A DNA stretch of 64,000 nt, from contig CAKTKU010000003.1 in assembly GCA_934572335.1 (NCBI GenBank), forward strand, positions 62,001-126,000, written 5' to 3'. Origin of the DNA: an uncultured Oscillospiraceae bacterium (GTDB lineage Bacteria; Bacillota; Clostridia; Oscillospirales; Oscillospiraceae). How positions within the stretch are numbered: the stretch's first letter is position 1; every line of letters begins with the position of its first letter. The notes beneath the pieces were generated by a model that was not told the origin of the DNA, did no database searches, and saw nothing but the letters and a program-made list of their open reading frames with translations. Shown here one piece after another: positions 8,671-17,485 of the stretch. The position numbers and the translations under genes are program-made.

Positions 8671-9468
8671 ATGGAAGTTATCTACATAGACAGTCTCTTT
8701 CTCCTCAACCTTGTCATTGACTATGTGCTGACGGTGATGTGCGCGCAGGTGTGCGGCGTGAGGCTGCGGCGCTTGCGGTACGCGCTCGCCGCGCTGGCGG
8801 GCGCGGCCTATGCCGCTGCGGTATACCTGCCGGGGCTCGGCTGGCTCAAAAGCGCGCCGTTCAAGCTTGCCGCCGGGGCGCTGATGGCGCTCATCGCCTT
8901 CGCCGGGGAGGAGCGCCCCGTGCGCTGCGCCGTGGTGTTCTTTGCTGTGGCGGCGGCGTTCGGCGGCTTCATCTGGGCAATAGCCCTCGCGGGCGGCTAT
9001 CCCGCGTTCGACATGCGCACGCTCGTCGCGGCGTTCGCGCTGTGCTACGCGCTGCTGCGTATCGTGTTCTCCCGGCGCGTGAAGCTCGTCGATCAGGCGC
9101 GGGTGCAGGTTTCGCTGACGCTGGGCGCGCGCCGGGCGGAGTTCGTCGTCCTTGTCGACACCGGCAACAGCCTCACCGACCCGATAAGCGCCATGCCCGT
9201 GATGGTGATATGTCCCCACGCCGCCGCGCCGCTTCTCGGCGCGAACGCCGCCCTGCTGGAGCTGGACGCCGTGGCGTTCGTGGAGACCGCCGCGGATATC
9301 CCGGAGCTGCGCGGGCGGCTGCGCCTCATCCCGTATTCCGCCGTCGGCGGGGGCGGCGTGCTGGCGGCGTTCCGCCCGGACAGCGCCGTTGTCGACGGCG
9401 AGGAGCGGATGCTCCTCGCCGCGGTATCGCCCCATGTGTCCGGCGACGGGTATGAAGGCGTTATATGA
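8671..9468 (+). CDS. spoIIGA: Sigma-E processing peptidase SpoIIGA
   Basis: Membrane-bound aspartic protease that cleaves pro-sigma-E in the mother cell during sporulation. The 265-residue protein opens with MEVIYIDSLFLLNLVIDY, has about five N-terminal membrane segments (to about residue 130) and a cytoplasmic protease domain with the active-site Asp163 in VDTGNSLTDP, plus the PYSAVGG motif near residue 227. It is followed after 28 bases by its substrate gene sigE. The start is set by family alignment; no ribosome binding site is visible, and it sits directly at the predicted transcription start. Confidence 0.93.
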   Translation: MEVIYIDSLFLLNLVIDYVLTVMCAQVCGVRLRRLRYALAALAGAAYAAAVYLPGLGWLKSAPFKLAAGALMALIAFAGEERPVRCAVVFFAVAAAFGGFIWAIALAGGYPAFDMRTLVAAFALCYALLRIVFSRRVKLVDQARVQVSLTLGARRAEFVVLVDTGNSLTDPISAMPVMVICPHAAAPLLGANAALLELDAVAFVETAADIPELRGRLRLIPYSAVGGGGVLAAFRPDSAVVDGEERMLLAAVSPHVSGDGYEGVI

Positions 9469-9496
9469 TATGATAGTATTATGAAAGGAGTCGTAC

Positions 9497-10219
9497 ATGC
9501 TCTGTAAACCGCAAATACTGTTTCTGCGCGAACACATACTGTCCATTCTCGGCATCGCTCCCCCGCCGGTTTTTTACATCGGCGGCAGCGACACACTGCC
9601 GCCGCCCCTTGCCCGCGCCGACGAGGAGCGCGCGATACGCCGCGCGGAGGAAGGCGATGAGGAGGCGAAAAAGCTCCTCATCGAGCATAATCTCCGCCTC
9701 GTGGTGTACATCTCCAAGCGCTTTGAAAACACCGGCATCAACATTGAGGACCTCATCTCCATCGGCACGATAGGGCTTATAAAGGCAGTGAACACCTTCA
9801 ACTCCTCCAAGAACATCAAGCTCGCCACCTATGCCTCGCGCTGCATTGAAAACGAGATACTCATGTATCTGCGCAAGATAAGCTCACAGCGCACGGAGAT
9901 CAGCTTTGACGAGCCGCTCAACACCGACTGGGACGGGAACGAGCTGCTGCTGTCCGACATTCTCGGCACGGACGAGGACGAGGTCGCCCGCCCGCTTGAG
10001 GACGATGCCGACCGGCAGATGCTCATGGAGGCGATCGCCACGCTCGGCGAGCGCGAGCGGAACATCATCCTCATGCGCTTCGGTCTCCCCTCCGGGCGCG
10101 AGTACACGCAAAAGGAGGTTGCCGACATCATGGGCATCTCGCAAAGCTACATCAGCCGCCTCGAAAAGCGCATAATCGAGCAGCTCCGCCGCGAAATACT
10201 GAAGCTCCTACAGGTATGA
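9497..10219 (+). CDS. sigE: Sporulation sigma factor SigE (pro-sigma-E)
   Basis: Early mother-cell sigma factor, 240 residues. The N-terminal pro-sequence is present, with the typical SpoIIGA recognition stretch FYIGGSDTLPPPL (residues 26-38). Regions 2 and 4 follow: LIEHNLRLVVYISKRFENTG, DLISIGTIGLIKAVNTF, and the C-terminal helix-turn-helix EYTQKEVADIMGISQSYISR. AAGGAG lies six bases before the ATG. In Bacillus and many Clostridia sigG follows directly; here a terminator comes instead. Confidence 0.96.
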   Translation: MLCKPQILFLREHILSILGIAPPPVFYIGGSDTLPPPLARADEERAIRRAEEGDEEAKKLLIEHNLRLVVYISKRFENTGINIEDLISIGTIGLIKAVNTFNSSKNIKLATYASRCIENEILMYLRKISSQRTEISFDEPLNTDWDGNELLLSDILGTDEDEVARPLEDDADRQMLMEAIATLGERERNIILMRFGLPSGREYTQKEVADIMGISQSYISRLEKRIIEQLRREILKLLQV

Positions 10220-10222
10220 AAA

Positions 10223-10261
10223 AGCAGGATCGTCACCATAAACCCCGATGACGATCCTGCT
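10223..10261. terminator. Bidirectional terminator between sigE and the ECF gene
   Basis: A perfect 13-base stem, AGCAGGATCGTCA (10223-10235) with its complement (10249-10261), with T-rich tracts on the sigE side (ctgtttattctttt). It lies between two convergent genes and can serve both. Confidence 0.85.
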
Positions 10262-10282
10262 CTGTTTATTCTTTTATACTTT

Positions 10283-12181
10283 TCACCCGTTCCCGGTGCA
10301 GATGTCGGCAAGCATACTGAGAAAGGCGTTGACGTCGCTCACTTCCCACGCGAGCGCGCCCGAGCCGTCAAAGCCGGCAGGGCAGATGAGCTGCGTTCCC
10401 GCGCGGCGCGCGTCATAGGAATCCTTGAGTATGGCGACGGGCGCGGCAGCGTCCCAGTCGTTGAGCGGGACAATGTCCGCCGTGCCGATGTCGAGTATCG
10501 CCTGACACTGCTCATAGTTATACGCGCGGCGTCCGTCCGCGTCCGTGACCGCGCCCTCGACGAAATAGGCAATATCGTCATAGTGCGAGCTGTCGCTGCC
10601 GTAATACTCCTCGATGAGATAGCCGTCGCGGCGCTGGTTGGCGGCGTTCGCCACAACGAACATCGACGACACATCCTCGCTGACCGCAAGCTCGCCGTCC
10701 GCGAAGGCGTAATTCGCCACGCACTGGTGGATATACCCGTTTTCGTCCGTATAGCTGTACCACGAGACGAGCCTGTCCGCGCCCGATGCGTCGCTCACGA
10801 GCCAGCGCGACGTGCCCGTGCCGTCCTCGACGCTGCCGCCGGTGCAGTGCTCCTGCGCGAAGCAGCGGCGCAGCTCGCCGTCATAGTCCCACAACTCCTC
10901 ATGCAGACACCACAGCGCCTCGCCGTTCCCGCCGACGCTGTACGGCTGGTTTTCCTCTGAAAAGCTTTTGTCGATATAATATAAATACAGCTCGTACTGC
11001 CCGTCAAGGTCAAAGTCGATGAGCTTTGCATACGCCAGCCCCTGCGCGCCCGTGGACGCGGTGCACACGCCGAAGCGCCCGGTATAGTCCGTTATCACGC
11101 CGATGTACGCCTGCGCCTGTTCGCTTGTGAGCGGTTCGGTCTCGACCGCGGCGCTCTCCGCCGCGGCGGGATCATCGCGCGCAGCCGCGCCCTCGTCAAC
11201 ATAGAACGAGGAGATGTTGTCCGGCGTGCCGTCATTCGCGCGGCGCACATCCATTATCCCGCGCACGGCGAGCGCGCCCACCACAACGCCGATGACCACA
11301 AGCCCCGCGGCGAGCACCCGCGTCCCCATTTTCGCGCCGCGCGCCGCGCGCTCATGCGGCGTCGGGCGGGGCGGGCGCTTTCTTTCGTCCTCGCGCGGCT
11401 CGTCGCTGCGCTCTTCTCCGCGCCGCGCCGACGGCGCGCTCCCGGTATCGCCATCACGCGCAGGGCGGTCATGCCGGTAAGCCTCACTGCGGCTTGACTC
11501 CGCGGCGGCGGTCACGCGCAGGGCAGAGGTATAGCCGCACTTCTGCGCGACGGTCATGCCGATGCTGAGCGTTATAGACGGGGAAAGCACCGTCTCTTCC
11601 TGCATCGCGGCGAGCGCGGACTTGAGCTGAGTGGGCGTGATCCCGCGCTCCGCCCCGGCGCTGTCGCGGTAGATGCACAGGCTTTTTTCCGCCACGTCGA
11701 GACAGGTCTTCACCGTGCTCTCCCCGCAGCGCATCACGGAGCCGATCTGCGCGAGGGACATATCGTCGACATAGCGGAAGAGCACCGCGATGCGCTGCAT
11801 ATCCGAAAGACGGCTGAGCGCGTCCGCGCAGAAGCGGCGCACCGTCACCTCGTCGGCATCGACCGCCGGGGCCGCTGCCGCGGAGGAGGGCGCGGCGTCC
11901 GCGGGCGGCTTCTGCCGCTTGAGCCGCGCGTAGCAGAGATTGCCCGCGATGGCGCACAGCCATGTCTCCGCCGTCGCCGGAGTTCTGAGTTTTTCAAGGC
12001 TGCGGAACGCCGCCACGAATGTGTCCTGCACCGCGTCCCACGCGCTTTCGTCACTTTTCAGCACGGTTTTTGCGTGAAAATATATATTATCCTTCGTTTC
12101 AAGGTATATCGTCTCATATGCGCGCGTATCGCCGCCGAGCACCCGCTCCACCAGCGCCGCCAGCTCTGTTTTGTCCACCAT
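10283..12181 (-). CDS. ECF-type sigma factor fused to a membrane anchor and extracellular domain
   Basis: A 632-residue protein that starts as an ECF sigma factor: region 2 at about 20-85 (DAVQDTFVAAFRSLEKL, WLCAIAGNLCYARLKR) and region 4 at about 115-175 (LSDMQRIAVLFRYVDDMSLAQIGSVM, then CGESTVKTCLD). A long basic linker rich in Arg, Glu and Pro (about 225-280) leads to one membrane segment (about 286-307), and then some 320 residues outside, including DFDLDGQYELYLYY, an acidic DxDxDG-like turn. So one chain joins a DNA-binding sigma module to a surface domain, instead of the usual sigma plus anti-sigma pair. Activity might require proteolytic release, which is inference. A TTGTAT/TATAAT promoter with 18-base spacing lies near 12234-12262. 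Confidence 0.8.
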   Translation of the reverse strand: MVDKTELAALVERVLGGDTRAYETIYLETKDNIYFHAKTVLKSDESAWDAVQDTFVAAFRSLEKLRTPATAETWLCAIAGNLCYARLKRQKPPADAAPSSAAAAPAVDADEVTVRRFCADALSRLSDMQRIAVLFRYVDDMSLAQIGSVMRCGESTVKTCLDVAEKSLCIYRDSAGAERGITPTQLKSALAAMQEETVLSPSITLSIGMTVAQKCGYTSALRVTAAAESSRSEAYRHDRPARDGDTGSAPSARRGEERSDEPREDERKRPPRPTPHERAARGAKMGTRVLAAGLVVIGVVVGALAVRGIMDVRRANDGTPDNISSFYVDEGAAARDDPAAAESAAVETEPLTSEQAQAYIGVITDYTGRFGVCTASTGAQGLAYAKLIDFDLDGQYELYLYYIDKSFSEENQPYSVGGNGEALWCLHEELWDYDGELRRCFAQEHCTGGSVEDGTGTSRWLVSDASGADRLVSWYSYTDENGYIHQCVANYAFADGELAVSEDVSSMFVVANAANQRRDGYLIEEYYGSDSSHYDDIAYFVEGAVTDADGRRAYNYEQCQAILDIGTADIVPLNDWDAAAPVAILKDSYDARRAGTQLICPAGFDGSGALAWEVSDVNAFLSMLADICTGNG

Positions 12182-12287
12182 GTGCCACTCCCGCTCTGTC
12201 GCTTTATGAACATAAAATAGGTGACATAATTATAGCATAGCTTCCCCGCAACATACAAGCACCCCGCGCGAAAAAAAAGCGAAAAAA

Positions 12288-12316
12288 TTGAGCGCACCGA
12301 AAAACGGTGCGCTCAA
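12288..12316 (-). terminator. Terminator after the P-type ATPase locus
   Basis: A 12-base perfect stem (12288-12299 with 12305-12316, core GAGCGCACCG) followed on the minus strand by T-rich sequence (AATTTTTTCGCTTTTTTTT). It ends transcription of the ATPase/DUF6110 pair. Confidence 0.85.
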
Positions 12317-12330
12317 ACAGTGTTTTAAGC

Positions 12331-13964
12331 TTATTCGTCCAGCAGGTTGGTCATGCTCTTCAGGCTGATCATAAGCGTGGAGATATTATGCAGCAGCGCC
12401 GAGGTCGCCGGGGGCAGTATGCCCGCGTCCGCCTCGGACAGCGCCGGGGAATCGTTCACCCCGTCGCCGAGCATGATGACCTTGCGCCCGGCAGCGCGTC
12501 AAAGCGCGGCTGCTCCCCCTCGGGGATGACGCAGTGCTCGTCCTCAAAGACGAAGTGCTGGCTGCCGATGACGACCTTCTCGCCGTCAACGCTGCTCGAC
12601 ACGCCGTGCGCAACGATATAGTCCACGCGGGAGTGCCGCTCCTCATGGCGCAGGTTGCGCCGCTCCGCCTCCGCGACAACGGCCTTCGCCATGGAGTGGG
12701 GATAGTGCTCCTCCAGACACGCCGCGAGGCGCAGCATGTCCTCCTCATTCCTGCCGCCGAACGTGACCACGTCGACCACGCGGGGCGCAGCATGCGTGAG
12801 CGTGCCGGTCTTGTCGAAGACGACCGTCTCCGCCTCGGAGACCGCCTCCAGAAACCGCCCGCCCTTGACGGAGAGCTTATAGGAGCTCGCCTCCTTCATC
12901 GCGGAGAGCACCGCGATGGGCATGGAGAGCTTGAGCGCGCAGGAGAAGTCCACCATCAGCACGGCGAGCGCACGGGTGGGGTTGCGCGTGATGAGCCAGA
13001 TGAGCGCCGTCGCGCCGAGGCTGTACGGCACAAGGCTGTCCGCCAGATGCGCCGCCTTGCTCTCCGCCCCGGACTTGAGCTTTTCCGACTCCTCTATCAT
13101 TTTCACAATGCGGTCGTACCGCCCCGCGCCGCTGCACTTTTCCACACGGACGGAGCAGCTGCCCTCCTCCACGACGGTGCCGGCATAGACGTAGCCGCCC
13201 TCGCACCTGCGCACGGGCAGCGGCTCGCCGGTGATGGAGGCCTGATTGATCATGGCCTCGCCGTCGACGACCTTGCCGTCGAGCGGGATCATGTTGCCGG
13301 TGTTGACGGTTATCACGTCGCCGACCTTCACGTCGCTCACGGAGACGAGCACGTCGCCCGCCTCGGTCTGCATCCAGACCTTGTCGACATTGAGCGCCAT
13401 ACTGCGCGCAAGGTCGGCCACGGACTTCTTATGCGTCCACTCGTCGAGCGTCTCGCCCACGCCGAGCAGGAACATTATCGAGCCCGCCGTGGCAAAGTCG
13501 CCGCGCAGCATCGACACGGCGATAGCCGTCGCGTCGAGCACGGGCACCTGTATCTTCCCGCGCAGCAGGCACGCAAGCCCCGCCTTTATGTAGTGCGCCG
13601 AACGCCACAGTGTCATCACCGTGCGCACAGGCACGGGCAGGATGAGCTTATTGATGCACCGGCGCAGCACCGCGTTGACGAGCCTGTCCTGATACTCTCT
13701 GTCCAGCGCACGCGAGCTGTGCTCCGGCGCGAGTGCCGCCGACGCCTCATACGAAAAGCGCGACAGCGCCGCGGTTATCTCGCCGCGCCGCGCGGAGTAG
13801 ACGATGACCGCGTCACAGGTGCGGTCATATACCTTCACATCATCCACGCCCGCGACGGCGCGCAGGTACGCCTCCAATATGTCCGCCTGCAAAAGCGTCA
13901 TGCGCGGCTGCGCCATGCGCACGCGCATACGCCCCGGCGTTTCATGCAGGATCGTGCATTTCAT
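12331..13964 (-). pseudogene. Heavy-metal-type P-type ATPase with two internal deletions
   Basis: Related to cation-transporting P1B-like ATPases. Intact parts are an N-terminal HMA-like domain without the CxxC pair, membrane segments, the actuator motif TGEPLPV (about residue 243) and the phosphorylation motif DKTGTLT (about 382). After EGEQPRFDALP the sequence jumps, out of frame, to GRKVIMLGDGVNDSPALS, so most of the nucleotide-binding/P-domain is missing and the first frame stops at 12456. A second, in-frame gap joins EADAG to the usual C-terminal end ILPPATSALLHN, dropping the last large membrane region. The family is about 700 residues; only about 560 codons remain. It is probably non-functional, unless this is an assembly fault. 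It is partnered with the DUF6110-like gene two bases upstream. Confidence 0.82.
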
Positions 13965-13966
13965 GG

Positions 13967-14227
13967 TTACTCTGCCTTCTCTGCGCTGTCCTCAATGACT
14001 TCCTTCTCGGCCTCGGCGGCGTACTTCTCGTTGAGGACCTTCGCCTCGGCAAGAATATCGTCCGCGCCCTCCTTGATGTTGGTGGCGGTCGCCATGACGC
14101 AGTCTCTCGCGCGCAGAGCGGCGGCGGTGGTGTGCACGTACACCTTCTTCGCGTCGCGGCTGGCAAGGACCTTCAGCCCGGCAGTGCCGAACAGCACTCC
14201 ACCGGCAAATGCAGCAAACTTATTCAT
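13967..14227 (-). CDS. DUF6110-like small protein, P-type ATPase partner
   Basis: An 86-residue protein with an N-terminal hydrophobic glycine-rich segment (FAAFAGGVLFGTAGLKVLAS), then ALRARDCVMATATNIKEGADDILAEA and an acidic tail. This pattern is found next to heavy-metal-type P-type ATPases in Clostridia; function unknown. The ATG at 14227 is preferred to the one at 14233 because GGGAGG lies eight bases before it. The ATPase start follows after two bases, so they form one unit. With the ATPase broken, this gene may be a left-over. Confidence 0.7.
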   Translation of the reverse strand: MNKFAAFAGGVLFGTAGLKVLASRDAKKVYVHTTAAALRARDCVMATATNIKEGADDILAEAKVLNEKYAAEAEKEVIEDSAEKAE

Positions 14228-14475
14228 GTTCATATCCTCCCTTTATAATAAAGATATTGGTATAATTTACAGAACGTCTCTCAGCGCTCTGTAATTTCTC
14301 TATACATCACAGCCGTGCCGCTTTTTCAATAGTCGTTTGTAAACTTTTCTTCACATACATTGCGTCAGCGCCAGCATATGTAAAATCTAAGCTGGGATTT
14401 TTATTAAATTAGCCCACTGCGATAAAAACGCCCTGCCCTTTTTGTGAATATGCGACAAAATTGCCCCGCCCCTAT
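14228..14475. other. Intergenic region between divergent units
   Basis: No gene is supported. It is clearly more AT-rich than its surroundings. A 7-base inverted repeat, TTACAGA with TCTGTAA (about 14250-14300), lies in front of the DUF6110-like gene and could be an operator; nothing else stands out. Confidence 0.4.
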
Positions 14476-14504
14476 TGACACATCTCACAAGCGATGCTAA
14501 TATA
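14476..14504 (+). promoter_or_regulatory. Promoter of the lysine-riboswitch operon
   Basis: TTGACA (14476-14481) and TAATAT (14499-14504), spaced by 17 bases, about 30 bases ahead of the aptamer. Confidence 0.75.
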
Positions 14505-14534
14505 CGACCAAATTGAATCGCTGATTTGAATGTA

Positions 14535-14695
14535 GATAGAGGCGCGGTATCCATCAGTAGCTTTTCCGTATTGTCAGGCAGCTTTGGAAAGTGAAAGGGG
14601 CCACCGCCGAAGCCCGCGGAGAATGCCTGTTCTCCCACGGCTGGGTCGGCAGAGAATATCTGACGGACTGTCACATAGTTTTGTGAAGCGCTATC
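14535..14695 (+). ncRNA. Lysine riboswitch (L box)
   Basis: The conserved L-box blocks appear in order: GATAGAGGCGCGG (14535), CAGTAG (about 14555), GTGAAAGGGGCCACCGCCG followed by AAGC (about 14590-14613), GGCTGGGTCGGCAGAGAATA (about 14638), CTGACGGACTGTCAC and, at the end, TGTGAAGCGCTATC. GATAG at the 5-prime end pairs with CTATC at 14691-14695 to close P1. A terminator follows at 14778-14808 and then an amino-acid ABC operon, so lysine should switch transcription off. This predicts that the transporter takes up lysine or a close relative. Confidence 0.93.
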
Positions 14696-14777
14696 ACTGG
14701 CTTATACGGCTTTCGGCAGCATTGTATTTTCCCCATCTTCACTGTTCACCGCAGTGCCGCCCATCGACCGATTTCCC

Positions 14778-14808
14778 ATGAACCGCTTGACAAGCGGTTC
14801 ATTTTTTA
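14778..14808 (+). terminator. Riboswitch-controlled terminator
   Basis: ATGAACCGCTTG pairs with CAAGCGGTTCAT (12-base arms from 14778) followed by six T residues. It lies between the lysine aptamer and the first gene, as expected for a transcriptional OFF switch. Confidence 0.88.
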
Positions 14809-14877
14809 TTCTATCTCACCGGCGGATAGCTTGAAAGGCCGGAACGGCGCGCATAGCGCCGAAGAAAGGAAAACGAA

Positions 14878-15780
14878 ATGAGAAGAAGAGTTATCACATG
14901 CATGCTTGCTCTCGTGATGGCGCTGGCGCTGTGCGCCTGCGGCAGCACCGCCGCGACCACCGACACCGCAGCCCCCTCGGCCGATACCTCCGCCGCGAAC
15001 GTCAGCGGCGTTGAGGACGGCGTGCTCACCGTGGCGATGGAATGCGCCTACGCCCCCTACAACTGGACGCAGAGCGACGATTCCAACGGTGCCGTGCCCA
15101 TCTCCAATGTCCCCGGCTCCTACGCCAACGGCTACGACGTGATGATCGCAAAGAAGATCTGCGAGGCGAACGGCTGGGAGCTGGAGCTTGTGCAGTCCGA
15201 CTGGGACTCTCTCGTCCCCGGCGTGCAGACCGGCACGTTTGACGCGGTCATCGCCGGTCAGTCCATGACCGCGGAGCGCTCCGAGCAGGTCGATTTCGCA
15301 GGTCCCTACTTCTATGCAACGATCGTCTGCCTCACGAAGGCGGGCAGCCCCTTTGCAAATGCCACCGGCATCGCCGATCTTGCGGGCGGCAGCTGCACCG
15401 CGCAGATAGCCACCATCTGGTACGACCAGTGCCTGCCGCAGATCACCGGCGCTGACATCCAGCCCGCCGCCGAGACCGCGCCCGCCATGCTCATGGCGCT
15501 TGAGACCGACACCGTCGACTTCGTCTGCACCGATATGCCCACCGCGCAGGGCGCAGTCGCGGCATACCCCGACATGGTCATCCTCGACTTCTCCGGCACG
15601 GACGGCGACTTCCAGTTCTCCGATGAGGTCCGCGCGGAAAACGTCAACATCGGCGTGTCCCTGCGCAAGGGCAACACCGAGCTCAAGAGCGCCATCGACA
15701 GCGTTCTCTCCACCATGACCGCGGACGACTTCAACTCCCTTATGGCTCAGGCGATCTCCGTCCAGCCCCTCAGCGAGTAA
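14878..15780 (+). CDS. Lysine-regulated amino-acid ABC transporter, substrate-binding lipoprotein
   Basis: Extracytoplasmic solute-binding protein of family 3. The 300-residue chain has a lipoprotein signal with lipobox LCAC (Cys about 21), a Thr/Ala/Ser-rich linker, and the SBP_bac_3 fold with GYDVMIAKKICEANGWELE, GTFDAVIAGQSMTAERSEQVDF and the C-terminal RKGNTELKSAIDSVLSTM. AAAGGA lies eight bases before the ATG. It is first in a three-gene operon behind a lysine riboswitch, so lysine or a related basic amino acid is the likely ligand. That specificity is inferred from regulation, not from binding-site residues. Confidence 0.9.
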   Translation: MRRRVITCMLALVMALALCACGSTAATTDTAAPSADTSAANVSGVEDGVLTVAMECAYAPYNWTQSDDSNGAVPISNVPGSYANGYDVMIAKKICEANGWELELVQSDWDSLVPGVQTGTFDAVIAGQSMTAERSEQVDFAGPYFYATIVCLTKAGSPFANATGIADLAGGSCTAQIATIWYDQCLPQITGADIQPAAETAPAMLMALETDTVDFVCTDMPTAQGAVAAYPDMVILDFSGTDGDFQFSDEVRAENVNIGVSLRKGNTELKSAIDSVLSTMTADDFNSLMAQAISVQPLSE

Positions 15781-15848
15781 TTTTCCCGATATACCGGCGC
15801 GCGGCGGGTCTCCCCGCCGCGCAATCAAAATGTGAAGGGTGATTCCCC

Positions 15849-16724
15849 ATGAATAAATTCGTGCAGCTCGGCAGCGACATCGCCAAGCTCTGGTCAAAAT
15901 ACAGCGGACTATATCTCAGCGGCATAGGCAACACGCTCCTGCTCGCGCTCACCGCGACGCTCATCGGCTGCGTCATCGGCTTTGTGTGCGGCGTGCTGAA
16001 CACCATCCCCTGCTCAAAGAACGACTCCGGCGTGAAGAAGTTCTTCGTCGGGCTCGTGCGCGTGATCGTGCGCATCTATGTGGAGGTCTTTCGCGGCACG
16101 CCTATGGTGCTGCAGGCGGTGTTTATTTACTACGGTCTGCCGTATTTCACCGACAACGCCGTGAAGTTCTCCGGCATATGGCCGGCGGCGCTGCTGGTCG
16201 TGTCCATCAACACGGGCGCGTACATGGCGGAATCCGTGCGCGGCGGCATCATCTCCATCCCTCCCGGGCAGACCGAGGGCGCAAAGGCCATCGGCATGAC
16301 CCATGTTCAGACGATGGTGAACGTCATATTGCCGCAGGCACTGCGCAACATCATGCCGCAGATCGGCAACAACTTCATTATAAATGTGAAGGACACCTCC
16401 GTCATGTTCATCATCGGCTTCCCCGATTTCTTCTCGGCGCACCGCGCCGCCGTCGGCGCGAGCTACCTGTACTTCCCCTCTGCCACGGTAGAGATGGTCG
16501 GGTATCTGACGATGACGCTCATCGCGTCGGTACTGCTCCGCTGGCTGGAGCGCCGGCTTGACGGCGACAGCAGCTATGAGCTGGCAAGCGGTGATCAGCT
16601 CGTCATGGCCGCCGGGACGTACAGCCATCCCGACCGCGGCACACCATTTGACGAGCGCAGCACCGAGTTTGACGAACACGCGCTCAGCCGCACGAGGAAT
16701 TCTTCCACGAGAGGAGACAGATGA
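15849..16724 (+). CDS. Lysine-regulated amino-acid ABC transporter, permease
   Basis: HisM/GlnP-type membrane subunit, 291 residues, with about five membrane segments. The polar amino-acid permease pattern is clear: YLSGIGNTLLLALTATLIGCVIG at the start, then EVFRGTPMVLQAVFIYYGLPYF and the EAA-like loop GAKAIGMTHVQTMVNVILPQALR (about 150-172) that docks onto the ATPase. A polar C-terminal tail of about 40 residues after the last membrane segment is longer than usual. It overlaps the ATPase start by four bases. Confidence 0.92.
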   Translation: MNKFVQLGSDIAKLWSKYSGLYLSGIGNTLLLALTATLIGCVIGFVCGVLNTIPCSKNDSGVKKFFVGLVRVIVRIYVEVFRGTPMVLQAVFIYYGLPYFTDNAVKFSGIWPAALLVVSINTGAYMAESVRGGIISIPPGQTEGAKAIGMTHVQTMVNVILPQALRNIMPQIGNNFIINVKDTSVMFIIGFPDFFSAHRAAVGASYLYFPSATVEMVGYLTMTLIASVLLRWLERRLDGDSSYELASGDQLVMAAGTYSHPDRGTPFDERSTEFDEHALSRTRNSSTRGDR

Positions 16725-17467
16725 CCATGGGCGAGAAAATATTGCAGATAAACCACCTCTCCAAGTCCTTCGGCACGCATGAGGTCCTGCGCGACATTGA
16801 CTTTGCCGTGGAAAAGGGCGACGTTATCAGCATCATCGGCGCGTCCGGCTCCGGCAAGTCTACGCTTCTGCGCTGTGTCAACCTCCTCGAAACGCCGTCC
16901 TCCGGCGAGATACTCTATCACGGGAAAAACGTCGTCGGTCGCGGTGTGAACGCGCCGGAATACCGCTCGCACGTGGGCATGGTGTTCCAGAGCTTCAACC
17001 TTTTTGAGAACATGACGGTGCTGGAAAACTGCATCGTCGGGCAGGTCAAGGTGCTCAAGCGCAGCCGCAGCGAGGCGCGCGAGCACGCAATGCTGTATCT
17101 CGACCATGTGGGCATGGCGCCGTACATCAACGCCCGCCCGCGTCAGATCTCCGGCGGGCAGAAGCAGCGCGTGGCGATCGCACGCGCGATGGCGATGGAC
17201 CCGGAGGTCCTGCTCTTCGACGAGCCGACCAGCGCGCTCGACCCCGAAATGGTGGGCGAGGTGCTCAACGTCATGAAAACCCTCGCCGACGAGGGCATGA
17301 CGATGCTTGTTGTGACGCACGAGATGGCGTTCGCCCGCGACGTCAGCACGCACGTTATCTACATGAACAGCGGCGTCATCTGTGAGCAGGGCGCGCCCGA
17401 CATACTCTTCACCGATCCTCAGCAGCCGGAGACGCGCGACTTCCTCGCCCGCTTCCGCAAGGGTTAA
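16721..17467 (+). CDS. Lysine-regulated amino-acid ABC transporter, ATP-binding protein
   Basis: GlnQ/HisP-type ATPase of 248 residues. Walker A GASGSGKST (about 38-46), Q-loop MVFQSFNLF, signature ISGGQKQRVAIARA, Walker B VLLFDEPTSALDPEMVGEV and the switch His in VVTHEMAFA are all present. GAGGAGACAG precedes the ATG; a second ATG six bases on is also possible. It is the last gene before the strong terminator at 17486-17512. Confidence 0.95.
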   Translation: MTMGEKILQINHLSKSFGTHEVLRDIDFAVEKGDVISIIGASGSGKSTLLRCVNLLETPSSGEILYHGKNVVGRGVNAPEYRSHVGMVFQSFNLFENMTVLENCIVGQVKVLKRSRSEAREHAMLYLDHVGMAPYINARPRQISGGQKQRVAIARAMAMDPEVLLFDEPTSALDPEMVGEVLNVMKTLADEGMTMLVVTHEMAFARDVSTHVIYMNSGVICEQGAPDILFTDPQQPETRDFLARFRKG

Positions 17468-17485
17468 AACTGCATATCCGCATTG

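Noticed and set aside
14387..14674. Minus-strand frame of 95 codons
   Set aside because: It lies antisense to the lysine riboswitch and its promoter, which explain the conservation; no start signal.
14584..14781. T-box leader before the amino-acid ABC operon
   Set aside because: No specifier loop or T-box TGGNACCGCG; the L-box blocks are complete instead.
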